Origin: Enoplolaimus lenunculus
Taxonomy: Eukaryota > Nematoda > Enoplea > Enoplida > Thoracostomopsidae
Assembly: GCA_030248215.1 (NCBI GenBank)
Contig: JASANG010002657.1
Coordinates: 51,009 to 115,008, forward strand
Length of the DNA: 64,000 nucleotides
Reading direction: 5' to 3'
Both the position numbers and the translations under genes were made by a program. Below the pieces are notes generated by a model that was not told where the DNA came from, made no database searches, and saw only the letters and a program-made list of their open reading frames with translations. Positions 38,101 through 49,500 of this stretch are shown here, in pieces (positions within the stretch are counted from its first letter, which is position 1; each line of letters begins with the position of its first letter).

Positions 38101-40140
38101 TCAAATGCAAAAAATGTGCACAATACCCAATTTGGAATTGCCTGGTTGGTAAGTTACAAGACCTTCCACCAACTGGTGTTATGTGCTATACATATTTGAA
38201 AATGCGAACCCAGCATTCAAATACAACATGTTTCAGAATGACATTGGGACTAGAACTAAATTGCCGGCACCAATTAGTTTTCTGTGATGTTTACAGTCTG
38301 TGTATTAATGAATGCTAATAATTTTCGGCTTAAATTTGAGACCCAAGCATAAACTTTATATTCAACTTTATATTCAATTGCGAAACGTTTTTAGTCGCAA
38401 GCTAAACTTGGGCCCGTAACCAAAGCAGCTTTTGCTCAGTAAATTTTGGTGTCCGCTAGAAAATTTCAAATCTGACTGTAAGCCATATGAAATTCCAGCG
38501 TGACCCTATTGAATTAGCGTAGATACTTCGCCGTTTTGTGCAACACATCCTGCTCAATCTCTGTCCCTAAACCTGCCGCAGTAGTGCTGTAAATCGTAGT
38601 CTCCATTCAGTCTGTATTCAGAATCGTTCGACTCCACTAAGTCTAGAATCAATTGAGAAATTTCGTTTTATTCAAAGCGTAAAGCTCTCAACTATTGTCG
38701 TCATTTGCATAATTGCATATTCTCAGCGTGAAACTTAAACGGTGTCTTTACTGTCAATTGTGATTAATTACTAAATACATTAAACTCAAACAGTTAATTC
38801 ATTCACTTCAAAGCGAGATTAAATATCGAGTTGTACACTTAAAACAGTGATGGATTCGTATTTTTAGGAAACCAAATCAAGTTTGAGAAACTTGTATTGA
38901 AATTTTGACATTTGAGCATTTTTACTAAAAAATTGAGTTTCAGAACGAATTTTCTATATTAATGATATTTCTAAACGGCAAATATTTACGTTAGCTTACA
39001 TTCTACTTTCTCTTTCGTAAGAACCAGTACAAAAACCTAAACATATTCACAAAATTACAAAAGTATCGAGCTAAAATATGTTGGCAAACATTTAATTAAG
39101 AGCTGTTGACAATTTTAGCTAGCGCTTACACCTAAATTTGAATTCATACCCAAGCCTATAAGCCTAAACAAACGTGATACCAGAAAGTAAAACAAATTCG
39201 CTGGCGAAAGTTACTCATAAATTAAAACAGATTTGAAACGAGTTTTCTCACTGCCAGACTCCATGTTTAGCACAGTTTATGAAACCAAACTTTAAAGAAC
39301 AGATGGCTTAAAATGTAAAATTTTCTGTTTCAAACACGATTTTAAAATTTGACGCTTTGGTTAATCTTACTCTCTTGAGTTGCTTAACGTCTTACCACTG
39401 AATGTTCAGTTCCGCTATGCTCGCAGGCGTCTTCACAGTTCAAGTGTCGCATATGTAATGTGTGTTATTGGCAGATGTATAAAAGAAATTGAAGACACTC
39501 AAAAATTGTTTAATTTTAACACACAAGTCTCACAACCGATTGTGTTAAATCTGATACAAATTGTTTCGTTTTTAGAAAAGCGTTGTGAATCATGGTTAAA
39601 TATGCGGTGAGTAATGGTGAAAACGTAAATCGAGTGTGTTGAATATTACAGTTTAAATACAAAACGATTCCGTAGACAATTTGGCAATTTATTCAACCCA
39701 AATTGATTTGGCTTTATGTAAATCTTCACAACGCCAGATGCAACAGTCCGCCTGCTTAAAAAACTATTGGTACCAGGTAAAAGGTGCTATACAGATTTCA
39801 CAATGAGGGCATAGGCGTCAAAGATGAAAAATAAAATAAGTAAAGTTTCTTGCAACACAATTTGTATTTAGATTCAATATTGTATAAAATTCATTAATGC
39901 TATTTGTACAGACTCTGTGAGTTGCTATACACAACTCCACCATAATTCTAGCCAGAAAACGAACTAGGACAGATGGACGTGTCTTTAGCAGGCAACGAAA
40001 ACCCTCTACGCTTATATCTTTATTTTTAACCCTTAGTGACCAGTGATTGTAAGTAAGTATACTAGAAAATATTGCCACTCTTGTGCCATATTACATTGCC
40101 TGTTTGTCAAGCACAGGATTTGTACACAGCTTCTCATCTG
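35156..40140. other. Gene-poor stretch with a few unassigned open frames
   Basis: Open frames of 75-104 codons (37,148-37,462; 37,541-37,792; 38,079-38,318) have no recognisable product. One splice-flanked candidate exon is listed separately. No M1 or F2 copies are seen. Confidence 0.45.
39410..39606 (+). other. Possible orphan exon
   Basis: A 197-bp open segment lies between an acceptor-like aatgttcag and a donor-like gtgagt. It would encode a basic, helical-looking peptide starting FRYARRRLHSSS and ending EKRCESWLNMR. I recognise no family and find no partner exon. It could be chance. Confidence 0.2.
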
Positions 40141-40240
40141 AACATTTAAAATTTAGGTTTAGGCTTAGGCTTAGTATAAGGCTTGCGCGAAGGGAAACAT
40201 TTTCCGGAACCTAAACCTGAGCCTAAACTCACACTAAGCA
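40141..40240. repeat. Small palindrome of TTAGGC words
   Basis: aggtttaggcttaggcttag is followed about 45 bp later by cctaaacctgagcctaaact, its imperfect reverse complement. It may be a rearranged M2 core. Confidence 0.5.
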
Positions 40241-40391
40241 CGGTGAGCGAGGGGAAATCTGCAAGGGTCTGGGAAAATGTATGAGAACCTGAAATATGAA
40301 CGCTATGTACAATCTTTGTTTATGGTCAAAACTAATCAACAGCTACAACGTACATATTTGCATATGCCAATAAAATATTGTGCAAACAAGC

Positions 40392-40830
40392 TACTGTAGT
40401 GACCAGGATAAGAAGGAAAGACTGATTTGACCTTCCCAGAGGGGACCCCTATAATTCGGTTACGGACCGTTATTTTAACCCTTCTACGCCGCCCTTTGTT
40501 AGTGATATATATCCGGTGAATGGTATTGCTACTATCCGTTGAATTAAACGCTCATGTTTCTTGTATCGAAAGCTTGAGCGATAATGCAAGGACAAACTTA
40601 GGAATGTACTTTCAAAACTTAAGAATAGTTTAGAGTTTTGAACTTAACTGTTTTTCGTCCTGGAGTCATTTATGCACAACAATTAGGGATAATTAACATT
40701 TATGGACTCTAATTAGGGTTTAGGGGCTCTATCCGCTTACGGAATTTTTTAGGAATACGGACTCCTATTTCTTGAGACTCAAAATGACGACCCCCTCTTA
40801 TTATCACCTCTTATTCGTGTCACTACAGTA
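40392..40830 (+). repeat. M1 element, full length
   Basis: Left end tactgtagtgaccaggataa; right end reversed tactgtagtgacacgaataa. Both sides have an agc/TA flank (aagcTA...TAagct). The interior carries gttacggaccgttattt and ttgaattaaacgctcatg. Confidence 0.9.
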
Positions 40831-43829
40831 AGCTTCCAATTTTCATTAAAGGCTTCCGTATTTTGTATTAATTTTGCTCTAATGTTTGATCCATCTTGCT
40901 CCTGTACACATTCTTACAATTTCCTATTTTAATATTTCATAAATGATGTATGTATCCTACTTGAATTAGAATGATGCGCCTCGCACTGATATTTGATGTG
41001 TAAATTTACATTGATGTTATGAAGTATAAAAACACTTAAAAGTACACGAAAATGGTTCAGCAAATTTTCAAGTATATATTAATCGCAAAACTCTGTATTC
41101 AATCGTGTGAGTAAAAACTATTGAAGATTCATTGCAAAAACACTGCTTGTGTAGAGAATACATAGGTAGATCTTAGGATCGAATCATACTCTGTTAAAAT
41201 ATTCTACTTAAAATACTTTAGTTATATTTCACTAACTTTTTTAAATAGAAGTGTCCCAAATATTGAATAGATCTTTGTTGAAATAATGTAAATAAGTAAA
41301 AACTTCTCTCATTTGCCGATTCATTAAATGGAAAACCGAGCATTTTGTGTTTGCTTAAAATTAAATAATGCATTGCCAAGCACCATAGTAAGTAGAACCG
41401 TCTCTTAGTTTGCCAATAGTTTTACTTAATTTTAAGCATATGTTTTTAGTGAGTATATGCTATCTGAACTCTGCCAAAACTAAAATTTTGTACTATTTTT
41501 AAATACTAAATCCATGCGAGTCAACAATATAACTTGAACATCAAATATATACAACAGCGATATTGCGGGCAAAGATAAAACTAAGAATTTGTATTAAGAC
41601 TTAGTACTAAATTATTTTGTGTAATAGGAATGGCTACTTGCGAGTACAAATGAAAATTTATTAATTTTTCAAGTTTTTAATAGCAAAAGTGACATTTTTC
41701 TGCTCTTCTAGCTAATTTGAAATGTAAGAAAGTAGCGTTTACGTATGACAATTATTAATTCATATGGAATGGCAGTGGTTACCTCCCCGAGCCCTTCTGA
41801 CTGGCATTGAATATTGTTTCAAATCCATATATATGATAATTCTTGTCAGATATTTATTGGGACATATTTCCTTTCGGATCCATATTCGTATATTTGACAA
41901 ATCTTGTCCGATATTTAGGTATCCAAACATATTTGTATTCGGATATGTATTCACATATATTTCATACCCGAATATACGACGCCCATCTACTTATTATAAA
42001 GGCATCTTATCTGGTAACTGATTTTTGGGTATGAAATTGTTTAGTCAAACCAAAACTACCATATCCAATTTTATTTCATATTTCGCACAATTTATATACA
42101 GTCAATAAATCTGGCATTCATACGTGTTTAACTTCTTTGTCTGCAATTTATATTGTCCTAATTTGGTCGTTTCAAACCTACGCCAAACTACAACCTAGCT
42201 AACGAGCTAGTTTGTCATTTAAACGGTTCATTTAACTTCAACTCAATTCCCTGTCTCGCAATAAGTTCCAAAAATATCGCGAGTGCGAGTGTCAGAAAAC
42301 CCGATGGACTCAATTACCCCATAGACCGCTTGAATTTGGACTCAAATTCTTATAAACGGTTTTGCAGTTAAATATTTACACGAGGTTATATCCATCCGAA
42401 ATGAAATCTTAGCTGCGCTCTTGATATGTTATATACTCCAAAACATGTTTAAAAATTTTTCATTTGGAAAAGATTTTAAATTTATTAAAACAGAAAATGT
42501 CTTAATATGCTCCTCAGCGCTTTCTGAATACGGTTTAATTAATACATTTTAGCTTATGCAAACAAGCAAGCTCCACGTCGCGTTCTACCCGACTGTACAA
42601 TTTTGCACGATTCCCACGCTATTTTGTGCCCGCTTTGCCCTTCATTTTTCTCACCCCTATAACGTTTCTGGGAAATTTTCACTGTCGAATACGCATATAG
42701 TAAACTAAACGAACAGAATAAAATTTTGTCTTAAACAAATAAAAACTAATATTAATATGTGAAAATCTGAAATTTGAAAATTTAAACAGTAATTATCTGA
42801 AGCGAATACAAGGAGAATAACGAAGTTATTTTCCCTCACGAAGCTTCTGCAGAAACGAGAAAAAACGCATTATTACATCGTAAAATTTTGCTTGCTCGCT
42901 GTCAGAAAAAAAACATTTATATAAAGTTGTCCCCTCTCCAAATCAAAGCTTGGAAACGACCCTGGTACGCATATATATACTGCATTGTGAGATAATGTGT
43001 AAAATATTTAAAACATTGAACTGTGTACTTTTCTCAGCAGTTGAAACTGACCATTGAATTGAAATATGTATATATTGTGCAGCTATTTGGTAGATACGTT
43101 TCTTTAATAGAGAGATATTAGTGAAGTCGTGATAATCTATAATAGTATATATACGCCTTAATATAATATATATATTGAACGAAATAAATGTTTCTGAAAT
43201 AGAAATTTTGATTTAGTTTTAGTTAATAGTTATTTCAAACACAAACTCATAGGAAAAACAAAGTTATTTAGCACAATATACATTATATATATTGAATCAG
43301 ATTCTATGGACTGTGTTATATATGAAACTCAAAAGTGAAAGAAATGGTAATACTCTAAATACGGTTGGCCAATGTTTTGGTCGACTAATACGTCATCTGT
43401 AGCTTACTTAAGCTACAAATATTCAACCATAAACAGCTCAGTAACATTTTGACACTGCGATTTGAATCTAAACTGTAAATTGAGTCAAATTTGCAATATA
43501 TTTTATTTTATTAATGTTATCAAATGCATATTCTGTATAAGACAAAATATATGAAACGATATAAAACTATGAAACAGGCTAAACATGACAGAAAATCAAA
43601 TAAAAAATTAAGGTAACTGAGATAATGAAAGAATTTGAACTTAAAAATAAACTGCTTCATGTTAATCTGGCGCGGTACCACTTTCAATAGTGTTACAGAA
43701 ATTTTAGTCGGTTGGTCATTCTAGCTGAAAGTCAATTCGATTGTTAAACTTTTGAATTAGATAAGCTCAAACGCACAAAAACGCTAAAAGTAGGTTTTTA
43801 GTAAATGTAACGGTTTAAATTTTAAGTAG
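40831..43829. other. AT-rich gene-poor stretch
   Basis: I see no supported exon or RNA gene. At about 41,820-41,990 the words gatatttattggg, gatatttaggtatcc and gtattcggatatgtatt recur, suggesting a decayed short tandem repeat. The rest is AT-rich sequence without recognisable structure. Confidence 0.5.
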
Positions 43830-43935
43830 CCAAATCATAAATACCTAAATCTAAGCAAAAAAATTAGTCTATTAAAGTTAAGCTTAATTTATGCTGAAAA
43901 TCATCCGTTCCTCAGTTATATAGACTCGGGCCAAA
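43830..43935 (-). repeat. M2 element remnant
   Basis: ctaaatctaagcaaaaaaat, tagtctattaaagttaagct and atcatccgttcc match the reverse M2 right half. The ends are eroded. Confidence 0.45.
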
Positions 43936-44477
43936 ACAATGTAAGTAGGTGTTGACAGTTATATATACCCTGTTTCTGAAAACCGGTTTGAGAACAGAAA
44001 CCATAAAAAACATAAATACAAATATTTCACATATTATGAACATTGTAGTTGGATAAGCTCAAATTTCTGAAGCTAAATAATATACAGATTAAAGGAATTA
44101 ATATCTGCAAGCCAACCTTGCAGCCAGGAATTGTTAGTAAAAAGTGCAATCAGATTTATAAAAAAGTCTGGCGAGATTTTCGTAACTGCGAACTGTTCGA
44201 TGCTGTAAAATGTTTTTGGATTTCTGCGGTTGAAAATATTCGTTGGGGAAAGACGCGGCGCCTCTCTTGCCACTCAAAACTGCAGCCTTGAAGGGAAAAT
44301 TAATCGAATTACCACAGTCCCAACAGAAAATTTCTAGCAATTTTTCACGGGATATGTTTTCCAAATAATTTTAATTTTTAACGAATATTCATAGTTTGAC
44401 AAATTCATATATTAATAACCGTCTTTAGTCGCATAATGACAATAACAGAGCTACAGACGTTGTTCAGTGTTACTTTT

Positions 44478-44634
44478 AGGGCCGTTACTGTAGATTAAGC
44501 ATATTCCAAAGCCTAAAAAATGTAAACCTGAGGCTAAACCGAAGCCTAAAGCAAAAAATACGATCTGAAATCAAAGCCTGCTCTTTTGCAGTTCCACCAA
44601 ACAACGGGACATCCCTAAAAAGCAACATGGGCCG
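44478..44634 (-). repeat. M2 element (reverse), shortened
   Basis: Starts agggccgttactgtagatta and agcatattccaaagcctaaa, then gcaaaaaatacgatctgaaa, and ends accaaacaacgggacatccc and gcaacatgggcc. The cctaagc array is reduced to one half. Confidence 0.7.
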
Positions 44635-44762
44635 CATTGTGCATTCACATTTTTTCCGTTAAAATAGAACTTAGTTTCATACTCCGGTACCATGTTTTGT
44701 TGAAGGAGAATTAGATTATGTAATCAATTTTACTTAAGGCGAGAAGTGTAGCCTTAATTTAT

Positions 44763-44941
44763 AGGGCCCATGTAAAGATCATGGGCGGAACGTTTTTCTG
44801 TGGGATTACAATAGAGTGAACTTAATAAGCTTTAGACTAACTTTGCGCTTAGGAATAGGCATAGGCATAAGCTCATTCTTAGGCTTAGGCGTAGATATAT
44901 GCTTATACTACTGTTACGTCCATGTTCTATATATTGGCCAC
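44763..44941 (+). repeat. M2 TTAGGC-type element
   Basis: Starts agggcccatgtaaagatcat, has cggaacgtttttctgtggga, and ends tccatgttctatatattggc. A clear copy with both ends. Confidence 0.85.
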
Positions 44942-44999
44942 TTATTGTTAGGTTCAGTGTTTAGCGTTTATATAATCACAAGTTAGTAATGAAGCATCA

Positions 45000-45710
45000 C
45001 CAGGGATTGGAGTCAAGTCTCGGTCTTGGTCCCGCGGTTCTGAGTCTCAGTGGTTTGGAACCGAAACCAGAAGTCAAAGATTTAGTAAATGTATGACTGT
45101 ATTGTTGAAGTAAGTTATGGCTGATGAATTAATTTTTTCTGTGAAATTATGAAATTTCATTGTTGCCCAGTAATTACGAGCAGATATTCTGAAAAACAAA
45201 AAAGCTATAAAAACGAAAAAACACCTACTAAAAAGCCTTAGAAATAATTTATTTTGAAAATTTATATTTTTTTCGGCGATGACCAAAAATTGACCGAGAC
45301 CGAGGCATTTCTTCAACGGTCTCGGAGTCAGGTCTCGGTCAATTTTTGGTCATCGCCGAAAAAATAGAAATTTTCCAAATAAATTATTTCTAAGGCTTTT
45401 TAGTAGGTGTTTTTTTCGTTTTTATAGCTTTTTTTTGTTTTTCAGAATATCTGCTCGTCGTTACGGCGCAACTGTGAAATTTCATAATTTCACAGTTGCG
45501 CCGTAACGACGAGCAGATATTCTGAAAAACAAAAAAAGCTATAAAAACGAAAAAAACACCTACTAAAAAGCCTTAGAAATAATTTATTTGGAAAATTTCT
45601 ATTTTTTCGGCGATGACCAAAAATTGACCGAGACCGAGGCTTTTCTTCAACGGTCTCGGAGTCAGGTTTCGGTCTCGAACTCAGTTTTTAACCGAGTCGG
45701 CCCATGCTTG
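45000..45710. repeat. Triple head-to-head/tail-to-tail repeat (double hairpin)
   Basis: A ~165-bp unit (gagcagatattctgaaaaac, agccttagaaataatttatt, ggcgatgaccaaaaattgac) occurs three times in alternating orientation: plus at about 45,140-45,301, minus at about 45,331-45,481, plus at about 45,486-45,635. Symmetry centres lie near 45,316 and 45,484. Flanks repeat ggtctcggagtcaggt. No coding capacity. Confidence 0.9.
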
Positions 45711-46576
45711 AGCGTCACATGAACGAACTGCGCTGTCTGCTGATCTGACCATCTACGTGGAAGTAAATCAAGTGAAAAAAATGCGCTAAATTTTCCACCT
45801 CATCAGTCACTGGTTTGAACTCCAAGACTTCCCCGCTAAATCGAGTTATTGATGATACACATATTTGAGAATGCGGGCACTGATTTTATATCAGACGTAT
45901 CTTTATGTTTCTTGTAAACATCAATGCACTACGGCACTGCAGGGTATCGATTTAAAAATATACAATGATACATAGTACACAGATCAAATATAAATTAAAG
46001 GCATTTCCACTAAAGCTCGTAATAACATTGTTTCTATGCTATGGAAGCGATATCAGGGGCAAATACTAATTGACCCAATTGTATAGGTTTGTCACTTCGA
46101 AGTAAAGTGTAGACACTTTTAATCAGCATTTTTGTGTTGAAGACGGTTTTAAACAAACGGTGCTTTAATAGAGCTTCATTGCTCGTAAAGTATTTCCGTA
46201 TTCGCCTCTGATTTATTATTCAACTCGAAACACTGCAAAAAAAGTTCAAAATCCACTGTGGATTCGCGGTAATAAGTTAATTAGACGCATGCGTACTGCG
46301 TTCTTAAATTGAACTGAGTCAAAAATTTACAATAGTCAGACTACACCGCGCTTGGAGGTTTTCGGTGTGTTTTTGCTCATATTCTCGGCGCAATTATCAG
46401 AGTTTAACTTCAGCTCAACGTACGGTCACCGGCACATTGAGATTTCAATATCAATTGTTATAAAGCCGGATATTTGTTTCTCTACATTGACTTTATATCG
46501 CCACGAAACCCGCCCAAATGTTTTCGGTAACACACGTCATACAAAGAGTTCATTTCCAACGAATGACGTCAGATTT
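45711..46576. other. 3' flank of Nkx2-1, with a candidate poly(A) signal
   Basis: No other gene is seen. A minus-strand AATAAA (plus tttatt, 46,212-46,217) lies about 360 bp past the Nkx2-1 stop and could end its transcript. Confidence 0.5.
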
Positions 46577-49500
46577 TCACCATCGCGGATAATACGAGCC
46601 AGCTGCCGCCGCAGCGCTCATCACACCACTTCCAGCCAATCCAGTGCCACCGGCGTACTGATTGGCCCAATTCGTTGGCGGCGCCGGAATAAACGACGCC
46701 GCCGCGGTCGGAGCCCCAACGCCGGCCGCGGCGCTACCAGCATGATACATCATAGGTGGTGGAACATTTCCGGCACTGCTCGCATACTGATACGGATTGT
46801 ATTGATTTATAGCAGGATTTGATACACCAGCAGCGAACGTATTATGTTTCCATAGTGACGTCACGTTGGTTGTGGCATTATTTCCGACCGTCGCCCCAGA
46901 TGGCGACAGGGAAGACCCGCCGCCATTGAAGGAAAGGCTGCCGCCGCTGTTGCCTAGCAACGGATTGCTACTGTTGCTCAGCAACGGATTAAATATAGCG
47001 GAGGTATTGATTGACGCCTGTGTTTCAGTGAGTTCTTGTTGCGGTTCTTGTGGAGATGTAGCACCTAACGGTTGAGCCGCCGCCGTCGGTTCAGCCCCTG
47101 CAGTGCCGCCGCCATGACAGTGTGGATCTTGTACAAGGCCTCCGCTGCTAAAGCTATGTATGCCCCCGTCGGCTTTAGCGGACGAGGCCATTGGCCCAGA
47201 GCTGGCGCTAAGCAGATGCGACTGAACGCTCATTAGCCCAGATGAAAGCTTAGCGAAATTTGAATTTCCACCGTATCCGCATCCTAGAATACTATTGGTC
47301 ACACTGTGATTGAGTTCATTTCCGGGTGCGGTTCCGCTGAGTCCAGCATGATGATGATAGGCAGATCGGTCGTGATGAATTGGGTCATCAATTTTTATAG
47401 GCATGCCACCCATTGCGGTGCTGGTATCGCCAGCAGGACTGAGGGGACTCTCGGTGCCGCCGTTTGGTTCCATTCCACCTGGCGAGGGTGTACCATGATC
47501 GCTTGTATGCCCCCCGTGATCCGACCGGTGACTGTGATGATGACCGTTTGCGCGATGTTCCTGCATTGCTTTTTCTTTTTGTTGTCGTTTGCATTTATAT
47601 CTAAAATGAATAAAACAAACATGAGTGAAATTTTGAAACTTAATATATGAAGTTGTGAAATTTCAGTTGAAAAAACCTGGCATGTTTATCTCGTGGAAAC
47701 TATATTTGACGGTAAAGGAACAGGCAGGGTCGACCAGCGTTTTATACATTGGAAATTTCAGAATCAATTGAACAACGCCTCATAATGGTACAACATGAAA
47801 TGCTAGGCTTGGTGGTATATCTTAATCAAAGAACCATGTCGTGACTGTTGAATTTTTTTGTAATAGAATATATTAACCATTTAAAAACATATTTTCGGCC
47901 GGCAGTGCCGTTTGAGTCGGCCATCTTGGCCAGGTTACTGCCGCGGAACCGCAGCAAACCCAGCGTTTTTGAACTGCCAGCCAAGCGGCTGGAGGCCGAT
48001 TTTATTTTTGGCCTGTACTAACTTCTTGATGGGGCTCATCTTCTAAAAAAATTTTCTATCCTAGAAAAGGTCATATTTGTTTGTAAAATCATAGCAAATC
48101 TACGTATGCGTCTCTAAAAGTATTTTCGGCCCCCTAGCAAGCTAAGTTGGCTAGGGGTTTACTTGAAGAGTGAGCGAAAATTGCAGTTCAGTGTGCACAC
48201 CTACTATAACAAGGTGGCTTTTGTAGCAAGCGTTAAAGCTTATTATTACATTCGCGTTATCTTCTACATATATAATGAGGACTTGAACAGTAAGGGTTGC
48301 GCTATACGTTGCTGAGCCGGACGCCGGCGCGCGCCGCCATACGGTAATTTTTAACAAAAGTACTACAGCGCCACGCGCCGGCGCCCGGCGGAATTTTTCC
48401 GATGCCACACGTCCGGCGACGCGCTGTGAGTATAGCGCAACCGTAAGCATATAAATCAACGCTGTGTCACATGAATTCTAGTTTCCAGCTTATAAATTTA
48501 TAAAAAAGAGCAGACATAATATACCATAGCTACTCCACTGAACCGAGCGACAAGGATGGATCTTACAGACGAGTGTGTAACTAGCTTGAGTTTACATGGC
48601 ACGAAATGTACCAGCCTGTGTTGCGGTTTTGTAGGCCTCGTCATATTTGGAAGGAGCAACGTTACATTCAACGCGCGCAACATGCTACTCAGAACTCAGC
48701 TGACCTTTATGGTTCATAAAAATTTGTCAACCTCCTATTTGGGGTGTTGGCCAATAATTCAACGCACGTTGGGTTCATTGTTTGTTACACAGAATGTATC
48801 CAGTTACATATTCTTGTGTAAATGAGCGATCATCGACCATTGGTTGACCCGAGCAAAACGGTTGTCTTTTTATGCAAAGAAATGCTCATGCGCGTGTTGC
48901 GGTTTGTCATTGGGCTCACATGCTTAACGGGTCGCGTCTACTTGTAGATGTAACACTAGTCTTGATGAAGTGCAGACCTTTGCCTACTTTAATAGAAAAA
49001 ATAGGCTCCAATTTTTTTATTTATTAGGTAGCAAATGAGCTTTAATATATTCTGGCATATATAAGTGGTACACCAAATTGTCTAAAGGGAATTACCAGTC
49101 ACGCAACTAGGAATTGTTTTATTGAATGGGAAACCCCTAATTCTAGAAGGGAAAAGACAAATCTTATAGTGTTCTTGTAATCAAAAAACTTTTAGTCATC
49201 TGAGACGACGGGCATTCGAGTATGTCTATAGACGCGGCGACTCACCTACCTGCCCCCGTAGTTGCGACCCTGAGAATTAGTCGCTCTTGGTTTATGCTTA
49301 CCGATGGTTTTGAAACCAAATCTTGACTTGTGTTGGAGACAGACCAATCGCTGCCGACAGATTCTCGCGTTCGGGTGCTGATAGATATTTTTGCTGCTTA
49401 AATCTCCGCTCCAACTCGTAAACCTGAAAATAAAATTGTTTTAGATTTTTAACAACTTTAATTCTTACTCAATATCTCTCAAATATTATCAATTAAAATT

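Noticed and set aside
37148-38318. Three open frames of 79-104 codons as a gene
   Set aside because: They do not join in phase with good splice sites that I can see and match no known family.
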